Source of the DNA: Nonomuraea jiangxiensis
GTDB lineage: Bacteria; Actinomycetota; Actinomycetes; Streptosporangiales; Streptosporangiaceae
Length of the DNA: 64,000 bases
Assembly: GCF_900099965.1 (NCBI RefSeq)
Contig: NZ_FNDJ01000017.1
Coordinates: 1-64,000, forward strand
Direction of reading: 5' to 3'
Each line of letters starts with the position of its first letter. Position 1 is the stretch's first letter. Shown here in pieces: positions 54,060-62,136 of the stretch. The notes below the pieces were generated by a model, which ran no database searches, was not told the DNA's origin, and saw only the letters and a program-made list of their open reading frames with translations. Position numbers and translations under genes: made by a program.

Positions 54060-55396
54060 TGCTCAAGCACCATGTCGTACCCGAGGAACACTTCGCGGCG
54101 CTGGGGTCGGGCGGCGGCGGCGCCGAGGCGGCCGGGTTCCTGGCGCGGGCGCAGTGGAGCAAGCACGTCCTGCTCGTGTACGGGGTGGTCACCGCCTCGC
54201 GGGAGTGCGGGCACGAGGAGGCCGGCGTGGCCGCCCGGGCGTACCGCCTGCTGGAGGAGGCGCAGCGGCACGACAGGGCGGCGGTGGACGCGGTGCTGCG
54301 CCATCCGGCCGTGGGCGCCTGGGCCTGGCGCACCTATCACGCGCTGGCCACGGGGAAGGGCGGTCACTCCCCCGCCCGGCTGGCGGCCGTGGCGGCCGCC
54401 GCCGCGGTGCGCTCCGGGATGGACTTCACCGCCGAGGTGCGGGCCGAGGACGGCGGCGTCATGCTGCCCTCGCTCGGCCGCGCCGCGTGCGCCGGCGGGA
54501 TCGCGCTGGTACGGCGGGCGGGCGGCCCCGCCGAGGTGCTGTCGGGCGGCCAGGCGATACGCCTCCCGGACGACCCGCGGCACGACGCCCCCGGCTGGGA
54601 GGCGCTGCGCCACCTGAGCGCCGAGTCCCGCGGCCGGGCGGTCACCTTGTGCGTCGACGACCTCGACCCCTACCGCATGCCCGGGGCGCGGCTGGCGGCC
54701 GAACGGCTGTCCGCCGAGGAGATCGAGACCTGGCGGGCCGCCCTGGTGAGCGCGTGGGAGCTCATGGTCGCCCATCACTGGACCATCGCGGCGGAGGTGT
54801 CCGTCGCCACCCGCGTGCTGACGCCGCTCACGGACATCCCCGGCGACCAGATCAGCGGCAGCTCGCGCGAGGCGTTCGGCTGCATCGCGCTGTCCACGCC
54901 GCCGGACGCCGTGGCGTTCGCGCTCACCTTCGCGCACGAGGTCCAGCACGGGAAGCTGTCGGCGCTGCTCGACGTGGTCCCGCTGCTGCTGCCGTCGCCC
55001 GGCGAGCGCTATTACGCCCCCTGGCGCAACGACCCGCGCCCGCTCGGCGGCCTGTTCCAGGGAGCCTACGCCTACGTCGGGGTCAGCGGCTTCTGGCGCA
55101 GGCAGCGGCTGCTGGAGCGGGGCGAGGCGGCCGTGGCCGCGGAGGCGGAGTTCTTCCGCTGGCGCGAGGCGGCCGAGGGGGCGACCCGGGTGATCGCGGG
55201 CAGTGGCCGGCTGACGCCGCACGGCGAGCGCTTCGTCGGGCGGATGGCCGCCACGCTGGCGGCCTGGCGGGAGGAGGAGGTGTCGCCCGCGGCGATCGCC
55301 AGGGCCCGCCGCGACGCCGCCGACCATCGCGACCAGTGGGAGAGCCGCAACGGCCTCACCCCGCCGGCTCCAGGCGATGTGACAGTTCACGGATGA
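54056..55396 (+). CDS. HExxH-motif putative peptide-modifying enzyme
   Basis: A 446-residue protein whose ATG 54056 overlaps the fxsB stop (ATGATGA). The HExxH motif is at residues 294-298 (FALTFAHEVQHGKLSALLD), followed by ERYYAPWRNDPRPLGGLFQGAYAYVGV, typical of the HEXXH-motif family found with radical SAM RiPP maturases. Some relatives are described as 2-oxoglutarate-dependent beta-hydroxylases acting on cross-linked peptides rather than as proteases. The N-terminal ~230 residues are helical and may bind the peptide. Coupling to fxsB implies that both modify the same precursor. Its last 41 bp overlap the convergent HTH-NB-ARC-SIR2 gene. Confidence 0.85.
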   Translation: MMLKHHVVPEEHFAALGSGGGGAEAAGFLARAQWSKHVLLVYGVVTASRECGHEEAGVAARAYRLLEEAQRHDRAAVDAVLRHPAVGAWAWRTYHALATGKGGHSPARLAAVAAAAAVRSGMDFTAEVRAEDGGVMLPSLGRAACAGGIALVRRAGGPAEVLSGGQAIRLPDDPRHDAPGWEALRHLSAESRGRAVTLCVDDLDPYRMPGARLAAERLSAEEIETWRAALVSAWELMVAHHWTIAAEVSVATRVLTPLTDIPGDQISGSSREAFGCIALSTPPDAVAFALTFAHEVQHGKLSALLDVVPLLLPSPGERYYAPWRNDPRPLGGLFQGAYAYVGVSGFWRRQRLLERGEAAVAAEAEFFRWREAAEGATRVIAGSGRLTPHGERFVGRMAATLAAWREEEVSPAAIARARRDAADHRDQWESRNGLTPPAPGDVTVHG

Positions 55397-57926
55397 ACTC
55401 GCGGGCGTCTCCCCAGTAGACGCCCGCCCGCATGTTCTGCCGCGAGATCCTGGCGAGGTTGTACTCCTTGGCCGTCGCCTCCATGCCGCCGGGGTCGGGG
55501 TCGTGGAGGGCGACGATGTTCCGCTTGGGGGCGGTGATGCCCGACAGGAGGGACATCAGCAGCTCGTACGACGCCGACCGGGGGTTGTAGCCCAGGATCA
55601 GGAACGGATAGGTGACCAGGGCGCCGATGATGTCGGCCGACCACCGGCCGTACTCCACCCGCATGCACCTGAGCCGGTCGCCCCTCGTCAGCACCAGGGT
55701 GTCGGGGGAGTCGTAGGTCCCGGCCAGATGGCAGACCAGGGGCCGTTCCGGGGTGGGCGCCACCACGGGCTGGGTGGCGACCAGGAGCTCCGGCCGCCAC
55801 GGCGGCACCTTCACGACGGGCTCCCGGCCGGCCTGCAGCAGCGCCCGGGTGAGCCGGTCGTCGTAGCAGGTCGTCAGGTAGGAGGTGGCCGGGATCTTCG
55901 CCAGGAAGGCGTAGGGGTCGTCCGCCTCCTGCGGCCGTTCCGCCTCGCCGCGCAGGGCGGCCAGGACCTCCTCGGCCATGGCCGCCCGGTCCGGCAGCGT
56001 CATGGCGAAGTCGAGCACCGACTCCACGTTCCAGGCGTCGGCGTAGGGGTAGCCGAGCCTGCCGGCCCATTCCCAGCTCAGCGCGCGCAGCCGGGCGTCC
56101 GCCTGCCGGGAGGTCTCCGCGCCGACGACGGGCGTGCAGTCGCCGGTGGAGATCTGGTAGATCAGCCGCGTCCAGTCGTCGTGCTCCATCTCCCTGGCCA
56201 GGGCCGAGCCGCGGCGCGCGGGCCTGGCGGGTGCGGGCTCGCGCGTCCGCTGCGGGGCGCCGTCGCCGGCCGGAGCGGGCGGGGCGGTGAGCGCGACGCC
56301 CGCGTACCGCTCGGCGCCGTCGCCGTCGCCGATCTGCTGGAAGTAGCGGACGAGCTTGGCCACGAAGGCGCGGACGTCGTCGTCGGTGCAGCCGGCCAGG
56401 CCGGAGGCCTCGGCGTGGCCGGCCAGCTCCGCGTAGCGGGGGTGGGTGGCGCGGTCCTCGGGATCGCCGCAGTCGGCCCCGGCCAGCAGCCGGTGCACGT
56501 CGTGCCGGACGCGTTCGCGTTCCTCCTCCGGCAGCAGCTCCTTGACCGTGGACTGCAGCAGCCGGTGCACCTGGACCGTTCCCCGGCCGGCCAGGCGCAT
56601 GAACCCGTACCTGGTCAGCGTCCTGATCGCGTTGTCGGCCAGCACCGGGTCCCGGAACACGCCGGCCGGCTCGCCCGGCAGCGGCAGGGCGCCCTGGAGC
56701 AGCAGGCCGCGGGTGATCGACTCCGGCCGGAGGAAGGCGCAGCGCTGGAGCAGGCGCATGGCCTCGGGATGGCTCTGGGCCAGCGTCTCGAAGCCCAGAT
56801 TCCAGGCCGAGGCCAGGCCGCTGCCGTAGTCGACCGGCGGGTACTTCTCCAGCATCCGCCCCGGCTGGGCGCGCAGCAGCGCGAGATAGGCGCCCGGCGC
56901 CAGGCCGGAGCCCTTGATGTAGCTGCCGGCCTGCACGATGCCGAGCGGCAGATCGCCGAGCTCCTCCGCCACCTGCGCGGCCTCCTCCGAGGAGATCCCC
57001 GGCACGCGCCGCGTGAGCAGCTCGACGCTGTCCTCACGCTGGAACACCCCGACCTCGACGGGGACGGCCACCTCGTCCCAGGCGGGGTCGCGGCTGGTGA
57101 TGAGCACGTGCCCGGACCCGCCACGGGGCAGGGGCGGCACGAGCGTGGCGGGATGCCCGGCGTTGTCGAAGACGAGCAGCCACGGCCCCCAGGCCGAGTC
57201 CTCCTGGAGCAGGCTGAGCGTCTCGGCCACCAGCTCCGGCTCGCCCAGATCCAGGCCCAGGCGCCGGCCGAGCGCGGCCAGATCGGTCCTGACCAGGCTC
57301 GGCTGCTCGGCCCTGATCCACCAGACGGTCGTGTACCTGGACGAGCGGCGGTGGATGTACTCCGAGGCGAGCTGGGTCTTGCCGTGGCCGCCCGGGCCCA
57401 GGAGGCAGACGGGCCAGGCCGTCTGCGCCGCCATCTTGGCGTCGAGCTCCTCCATCAGCTCGTGACGCCCGGAGAAGTGGCCCCTGACCGGCGGGGTGCC
57501 GCCGCCCAGGATCAGCGGCCGGGAGTCCTCCACCTCGTCCTGCGGCTCGGGCCCGCGGCTCATGGCGGCCGCCACGCTCCCGTGCCGGGCCAGCCACTCG
57601 CCGACGAACGCCTCCACGTCGTCGGTCAGCCGCATCCCGTGCTCCCGCCCGTGGGCCAGGCAGGCGCGTACGTAGGCGTCGACCAGCGGCCAGGACGGCG
57701 GGCGGCGGCGTTCGCCCTCCAGCATGCCGTGGACCGTACTGGTGCGCAGCCGCTCCGGGTTCAGCCGCTGCAGCTCCCGGTAGGACGGCCCGCCGACCCG
57801 CGCCCGCAGCTCGGCCAGCGCGGCGATGAACGTTCTGAGCGATTCCTCCCCGTCAGGAGTCACCGGCGCCCGCCTTTCCCCTCCGCCGAAAGGCGTCCGG
57901 GATTGTCCTTGCCCGTTCGGAGTCAT
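55356..57926 (-). CDS. HTH - NB-ARC STAND ATPase - SIR2-like fusion protein
   Basis: An 856-residue fusion. Residues ~25-120 look like an Xre-type helix-turn-helix lead (ESLRTFIAALAELRARVGGPSYRELQR...STVHGMLEGERR), common in actinomycete STAND regulators. NB-ARC follows with Walker A GPGGHGKT (177-184), WLLVFDNAG (Walker B), HVLITSRD and DLPLGIVQAGSYI. After a winged-helix/helical part, residues ~580-856 form a SIR2-like domain (DDWTRLIYQISTGDCTPVVGAETS) paralogous to the protein at 61255. Catalytic residues are lost: TTNYD reads TTCYD (Cys687), and HLHG reads HLAG (Ala735). It is probably a sensor or regulator. ATG 57926 is preferred; GTG 57863 and ATG 57986 are possible. Confidence 0.85.
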   Translation of the reverse strand: MTPNGQGQSRTPFGGGERRAPVTPDGEESLRTFIAALAELRARVGGPSYRELQRLNPERLRTSTVHGMLEGERRRPPSWPLVDAYVRACLAHGREHGMRLTDDVEAFVGEWLARHGSVAAAMSRGPEPQDEVEDSRPLILGGGTPPVRGHFSGRHELMEELDAKMAAQTAWPVCLLGPGGHGKTQLASEYIHRRSSRYTTVWWIRAEQPSLVRTDLAALGRRLGLDLGEPELVAETLSLLQEDSAWGPWLLVFDNAGHPATLVPPLPRGGSGHVLITSRDPAWDEVAVPVEVGVFQREDSVELLTRRVPGISSEEAAQVAEELGDLPLGIVQAGSYIKGSGLAPGAYLALLRAQPGRMLEKYPPVDYGSGLASAWNLGFETLAQSHPEAMRLLQRCAFLRPESITRGLLLQGALPLPGEPAGVFRDPVLADNAIRTLTRYGFMRLAGRGTVQVHRLLQSTVKELLPEEERERVRHDVHRLLAGADCGDPEDRATHPRYAELAGHAEASGLAGCTDDDVRAFVAKLVRYFQQIGDGDGAERYAGVALTAPPAPAGDGAPQRTREPAPARPARRGSALAREMEHDDWTRLIYQISTGDCTPVVGAETSRQADARLRALSWEWAGRLGYPYADAWNVESVLDFAMTLPDRAAMAEEVLAALRGEAERPQEADDPYAFLAKIPATSYLTTCYDDRLTRALLQAGREPVVKVPPWRPELLVATQPVVAPTPERPLVCHLAGTYDSPDTLVLTRGDRLRCMRVEYGRWSADIIGALVTYPFLILGYNPRSASYELLMSLLSGITAPKRNIVALHDPDPGGMEATAKEYNLARISRQNMRAGVYWGDAREFIRELSHRLEPAG

Positions 57927-57972
57927 CCGCTTTCCGTAAGCTCCGCACCCGGCGGCTGTGCCGGGGTGTTCA

Positions 57973-57997
57973 GACCTGTCCGGCATCGGACCAGGTC
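57973..57997. promoter_or_regulatory. Inverted repeat between divergent genes
   Basis: GACCTG-TCCG-GCAT-CGGA-C-CAGGTC, arms of 6+4 bases with one bulge. It lies between the HTH-NB-ARC-SIR2 gene (minus) and the small membrane protein gene (plus). It is a candidate site for the HTH protein. Confidence 0.5.
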
Positions 57998-58056
57998 ATT
58001 GCGGGACATGGCGCCGGGCCGATCTCCTGATTCCAGACGCGAAACGAGGAGGAAAG

Positions 58057-58296
58057 ATGTGGCATGAATTCGTCCTGGCACTCTCCGCCGTTCCTTTTCT
58101 GCTGGGCGCCCTGCGTTTCCTCCTGCTTTTCCTGGGCCTGCGGCTCACGTTACGCAAGACGCGCCCGGCCGACCGTCCCGGCGTGTTCCGCGATTTCGCC
58201 GGGGCGCTGAGCGGCGGGCCACCTCAGATGGGCGGCGGGTCGAAGTCGCAGTTCATCCTCTCCCGCGCCACCAGGGCGAGGCGGGCGTCGGGATGA
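58057..58296 (+). CDS. Small single-pass membrane protein of the fxs locus
   Basis: A 79-residue protein with a very strong ribosome site (GAGGAGG ending 4 bases before ATG 58057). Residues 4-32 form one long hydrophobic helix (EFVLALSAVPFLLGALRFLLLFLGLRL). A basic, polar tail follows (LRKTRPADRPGVFRDFAGALSGG). The last 24 codons overlap the 3' end of fxsT on the other strand. The family is not recognised. Its place inside the peptide/STAND cluster and its membrane nature suggest an effector, an anchor, or a target of the system. Confidence 0.65.
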   Translation: MWHEFVLALSAVPFLLGALRFLLLFLGLRLTLRKTRPADRPGVFRDFAGALSGGPPQMGGGSKSQFILSRATRARRASG

Positions 58297-60749
58297 TCGA
58301 CCGTCATCGCCTGGGCGTAGCCCTGCCGGGCCTCCTCCAGCAGCGCCTCGGCCTCCTCCTCGAATCCCGCCGCGGTGGTGTCGAGCGCGTGGTTGGTCGC
58401 GCAGGCCAGCAGCAGCGGATAGCTGCTCTTGAACTGCCGGCGCAGTCTCTCCAGGGTGTCGTGGCCGAGCCGCCTGGCCTCCTCGATGAGGCCCAGCGCG
58501 GCCAGGTCGCTGGCGAGGTTCACCGCGCAGGTCAGGGTGTAGTGGTGGTCCCGGCCCAGCCGGGCGTCCAGGCCGGCCAGGGCCACCTCGTCGATGGCCC
58601 TGGCCCCCTCGGCGTCGCCGCGCAGCCGCCGCAGGATGGCCAGGTTGGTGGCGCAGCCGTGGACGTAGGGGTGGTCGTCGCCGTAGAGGGACTGGTAGTG
58701 GGCCACGGCCTGCGCCGCGATCTCGTAGGCGGCCTCGATGTCGCCCGTCGCGCGCAGCGCGTTGGACAGGTTGCTGGCGGCGGCGACCGTGTCGGGATGG
58801 TGGTCGCCCATGGTGCGCTGCAGGCGGCTGTAGACGTCCTGCGCGAGTTCGAGGGAGGCGTCGAGGTCGCCGGCCCGGCGCCGGGCGATGGACAGGTCAC
58901 GGGCGGTGCGCAGCGTCCACAGGTGCTCGGCGTCGAGCTCGTTGACCCCGTAGGCCAGGGCCTCCTCGCCGAGCGCGACCGCCTCGACGGAGTCGCCCTC
59001 CAGCCGGACCGCCCGGCTCAGGCCGTTCCAGGCGTTGAGCACGTTGACCTCGCCGATCCGCTGCTGGCTCTGGCTCTGCTTGCGGTGCACGAGCTCGAAC
59101 AGATTCCGGGCCTTCGTGTACTCGCTGTTGAGGCCGTAGTCGATGGCCAGGTTGTTCATGAGCTGCAGGGTCGGCAGCGCCTCCTCGCCGAACACCCTCG
59201 CGTGCTGGTCGCGCAGCCGCTCGTCCAGCTCCCTGGCGGCGGGCCAGTCGCCCATGGCCCGCAGGTCCGCGGCGAACCCGCTGCTGAGCACCAGGGTCTC
59301 GGGATCCTCCGGGCCGAGCACGTCGGTCATCCGCTCCAGCGTGGCGCTGTCGAGCTCGTACGCGGCCCGGTATTCACCCAACTCCCTGACGATGCTGCCC
59401 AGGTGCCGGCGGACGACGAGCACGTCCGGATGGTCGCTGCCCGACACCTCGCTCCACCGCTCCACGAACCGCTCGGCGAAGATCCGCGCCGACTGGTAGT
59501 TGCCGGACCGGTACAGGTAGTACAGGACGTCGCGCACCATGCTGCGCACGGCCGGATCCGCGCAGTCGGCCACCCGCGCGGGCAGGATGTGGGCGATCAG
59601 CTCGTTGTAGCGCGGCCAGCTGGCGGTCTCGTCGGGATATTTGGGCGCCGCACCCGCCAGCAGCAGGTGCACCTCGTGCCGGTAGCGGGCGCGCTCCTCC
59701 TCCTCGATCTCGTCCCGCAGCAGCGCCTGGACCAGCCGGTGGACCTGGATGGTGCGTGACTGGGAGTCGATCGTGGCCAGCGCGAACCGGCCCAGCTCCC
59801 TGATCGCCCGGGTGAGCAGGATCGTGTCGCTCAGGATGGCGCTCAGCCCGGGGTCGGAGACCTCGTGGCCGGCCAGCCGGAAGACGTCGCGCGGGATCGG
59901 CTCGGGGCCGAAGAACGCGCAGCAGCGCAGCACGTCCACGGCCTCGGGCAGCTTGCTGCGCAGCTGGGCGACCGACAGCGCCCAGGCCGCGGTCATGGAC
60001 ATCGGGTATTCGGACGGCTTGCTCTCCGACAGCAACGCGCTCGTCTGCTCCTTCAGCAGCGCGAGATAGTCGTCGACGGAGATGCCGGTCTCGACGTGCA
60101 GGGCGCCGGCCTGTTCGAGGGCCAGCGGGAGGTCGCCGAGCTGCTCGGCCAGGCGGTCCGCGTCGGCCTCCGACAGCAGCGCGCGCCTGGACAGGAAGGC
60201 CACGCTCTCCTCGCGGGTGAAGACGTCGACCGCGACGGTGTCGACGATGCCCTGCCAGCGATGGTTGCGCGAGGTGATGACCACCTGCCCCGGCCCCTGC
60301 GGGATCAGGTCGCTGATCTCCTCCGGCTGGTCGGCGTTGTCGAAGATCAGCAGCCACCGGTCATAAGGCTCACCGCGGCGCAGGGCGTCGAGCACGGCGT
60401 CGGCGGCGTCCTCCGCGCCGCCGCGGGTGGCGGCCTGCAACCCCAGGTACGGTGCCAGGCCGGCCAGCGACGACTTGACCAGGACGGGCTGGTCGGCGGG
60501 GATCCACCAGACGACGTCGTACTCGGATTTGTAGCGGTGGGCGTATTCCACCGCGAGCTGGGTCTTGCCCACGCCCCCGAACCCGTGCAGGGCGTGCGGC
60601 ACCACCGCCGTCACCTCGCTGGACAACCCCTCGTGCATCCTGTCGAGCAGGGCCGAGCGGCCGGTGAAGTTGACGTTGCGCGCGGGAACCCTGCCCCAGA
60701 CCTCGGGGGCGCGCCCGACCCTGACCGGTCCTTGCTGCGAATCCGTCAC
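58224..60749 (-). CDS. fxsT: FxsT-like STAND protein: NB-ARC plus tetratricopeptide repeats
   Basis: An 841-residue protein; GTG 60749 follows GGAGG by 7 bases. The N-terminal VWGRVPARNVNFTGRSALLDRMHEGL leads into NB-ARC with Walker A GFGGVGKT (56-63), WLLIFDNADQPEEI, QVVITSRNHRW and GDLPLALEQAGAL. A winged-helix part follows, and from about residue 430 there are ten or so Kinesin-light-chain-like TPRs (for example HPDTVAAASNLSNALRATGD). It ends MNCDFDPPPI, a tail characteristic of FxsT, the TPR protein of FxSxx-COOH systems. TPRs likely sense a peptide or protein and ATP drives oligomerisation. It is divergent from fxsA. No effector domain is fused, unlike the paralogous gene to its left. 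Confidence 0.9.
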   Translation of the reverse strand: MTDSQQGPVRVGRAPEVWGRVPARNVNFTGRSALLDRMHEGLSSEVTAVVPHALHGFGGVGKTQLAVEYAHRYKSEYDVVWWIPADQPVLVKSSLAGLAPYLGLQAATRGGAEDAADAVLDALRRGEPYDRWLLIFDNADQPEEISDLIPQGPGQVVITSRNHRWQGIVDTVAVDVFTREESVAFLSRRALLSEADADRLAEQLGDLPLALEQAGALHVETGISVDDYLALLKEQTSALLSESKPSEYPMSMTAAWALSVAQLRSKLPEAVDVLRCCAFFGPEPIPRDVFRLAGHEVSDPGLSAILSDTILLTRAIRELGRFALATIDSQSRTIQVHRLVQALLRDEIEEEERARYRHEVHLLLAGAAPKYPDETASWPRYNELIAHILPARVADCADPAVRSMVRDVLYYLYRSGNYQSARIFAERFVERWSEVSGSDHPDVLVVRRHLGSIVRELGEYRAAYELDSATLERMTDVLGPEDPETLVLSSGFAADLRAMGDWPAARELDERLRDQHARVFGEEALPTLQLMNNLAIDYGLNSEYTKARNLFELVHRKQSQSQQRIGEVNVLNAWNGLSRAVRLEGDSVEAVALGEEALAYGVNELDAEHLWTLRTARDLSIARRRAGDLDASLELAQDVYSRLQRTMGDHHPDTVAAASNLSNALRATGDIEAAYEIAAQAVAHYQSLYGDDHPYVHGCATNLAILRRLRGDAEGARAIDEVALAGLDARLGRDHHYTLTCAVNLASDLAALGLIEEARRLGHDTLERLRRQFKSSYPLLLACATNHALDTTAAGFEEEAEALLEEARQGYAQAMTVDHPDARLALVARERMNCDFDPPPI

Positions 60750-60980
60750 GCGATCGCCTCCGTGACCTAATATCCAGCGGCAATATCTTAAAGGTTTCGA
60801 AGCCCGTGAAACATAACGTCAAGGGAAGTCATCGCGCCAGGGTCCGCGAGGGCCACAGAAGGGCAATAACGATTTGCCTCCCCTTTGGGACAGCCCATAA
60901 AGGATTGAGTCGATCACGCATTAAGCTGGGCCCCGGTTCGAGGTCCGGCCGGTCTTGTCATAGGGTCAGGTGCGACACCA

Positions 60981-60992
60981 CCGGTTAACCGG
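60981..60992. promoter_or_regulatory. Perfect 12-bp palindrome before fxsA
   Basis: CCGGTTAACCGG, 23 bp upstream of the fxsA start in the 266-bp fxsT/fxsA divergent space. GATAGT at 60999-61004 recurs upstream of fxsB (52827-52832) and may be the -10. The rest of the region is noticeably AT-richer than its surroundings. Confidence 0.5.
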
Positions 60993-61015
60993 GATAAAGA
61001 TAGTAAGGGGTTTGA

Positions 61016-61201
61016 ATGAGTGACGAACTGGACGAAACCGGTCTCGTCGATGTGGGCGACCTGACGCTCAGCGATCTTTGCCTGCTGGACGAATCAGCGT
61101 TGAGCCACGCCCTGCGCTCATTGCTGGAAGCGAGCGACGATGCGATGGGGCCGATCGCCGGCTTCAATCAGAGCATCGACGGCCTCGCCCCCCATGGCTG
61201 A
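61016..61201 (+). CDS. fxsA: FxsA-like RiPP precursor with extended C-terminus
   Basis: A 61-residue peptide; AAGGGG precedes ATG 61016 by 5-6 bases. The leader (ETGLVDVGDLTLSDLCLLDESALSHALRSLLEAS) has the typical G-L-V-D-V...L-x-L-x-x-L...L-D...AL-x-x-L-L pattern of FxSxx-COOH peptides. The core normally ends AGF-x-S-x-x at the carboxyl terminus. Here it reads AGFNQSI (Phe50, Ser53, Ile54) and then continues seven residues, DGLAPHG. The Ser is one place later than in the classic motif and is no longer near the end, so either the modified site differs or a protease trims it. It is the presumed substrate of FxsB and the HExxH protein. Confidence 0.78.
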   Translation: MSDELDETGLVDVGDLTLSDLCLLDESALSHALRSLLEASDDAMGPIAGFNQSIDGLAPHG

Positions 61202-61254
61202 CAATAAGGTCGCACCTCGCCCCACGCCGCCGCCGCGCAGGAGGAGGGCGCCCG

Positions 61255-62136
61255 ATGAAGGACTCCGACTGGGCCCGGCTGATCGACCAGCTCCAGACCG
61301 GTGACTGCACGCCGTTCATCGGCGCGGGCGCGGGCGAGGGCACTCTTTTACCGAGCGGCGAGCTGAGCCGCCGGTGGGCCACTCGTTACGACTATCCGTT
61401 CGCCGACGACGGCGACCTGCCCCGGGTCATGCAGTACGCGCGCAGCGTCGTCGGCGACTCGGCCGCTCTCAAACGGACGGTCGGCCACGAGCTCACGGCG
61501 ATGGGCCCGCCCGATTTCACCGCCCCCGGGGAAATCCACTCCTTCATTTCCCGTTTCCCCATTCCGGTGTTCCTGACCACCAATTACGATGACTTCCTGC
61601 TGCGGGCGCTCAAAACCCACGGCAAGGAGCCGAGTGCGGCGATCTGCCCCTGGCACGAGGGCGTGCCCTACGATCGCGACCTGTTCGAGGGAACGCGCCC
61701 GGACGCGAGCCGGCCGGTGGTCTACCACCTGCACGGCAGCACGAAGGTCCCGTCGTCGATCGTGCTGACGGAGGACGACCACATCGAATACCTCGTGCAC
61801 ATGACGACGGCGCGGACGCGGCACAGCCACCACGTGGTGCCACCGATCATCCTCGACGCCCTGGCCAACAGACCCCTGCTCTTCCTCGGATACACCCTGA
61901 ACGAATGGACGTTCCGGGTGCTGTTCCACGGGCTCATCCGGCGTTATCCGGCCATTCGGCGGCGACGTCACGTCAGCGTCCAGCTCGCTCCTCAGCACGA
62001 GGACGTGAAACCCGGCGCGGAGGCCCGGGCCAGGGAATACTTGGACCAGTATTTCGACGGCTGGGAGGTCTCCGTCTACTGGGGGACCCTCCGGCAGTTC
62101 TGCGCGGAGGTGACGCGGCGGATGGAGACGTCGTGA
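61255..62136 (+). CDS. SIR2-like protein with intact catalytic positions
   Basis: A 293-residue SIR2-like (SIR2_2) protein; GGAGGAGGG precedes ATG 61255. DWARLIDQLQTGDCTPFIGAGAGEG holds the GAG nucleotide loop, FLTTNYDDFLLRALK holds the conserved Asn110, and VVYHLHGSTK holds His150, positions known as catalytic in SIR2 and in defence NADases. LFLGYTLNEWTFR closes the Rossmann fold. The protein lacks the zinc cysteines of deacetylases, so NAD+ hydrolysis is more likely than deacetylation. Its start pattern (DW-x-RLI-x-Q-x-x-TGDCTP) matches the fused domain at 55356, revealing duplication. The next gene starts inside its stop (GTGA), so they are coupled. Confidence 0.87.
   Translation: MKDSDWARLIDQLQTGDCTPFIGAGAGEGTLLPSGELSRRWATRYDYPFADDGDLPRVMQYARSVVGDSAALKRTVGHELTAMGPPDFTAPGEIHSFISRFPIPVFLTTNYDDFLLRALKTHGKEPSAAICPWHEGVPYDRDLFEGTRPDASRPVVYHLHGSTKVPSSIVLTEDDHIEYLVHMTTARTRHSHHVVPPIILDALANRPLLFLGYTLNEWTFRVLFHGLIRRYPAIRRRRHVSVQLAPQHEDVKPGAEARAREYLDQYFDGWEVSVYWGTLRQFCAEVTRRMETS

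Noticed and set aside
55503..58067. Plus-strand frame opposite the HTH-NB-ARC-SIR2 gene
   Set aside because: Composition typical of an antisense GC shadow; the minus strand has NB-ARC and SIR2 motifs.
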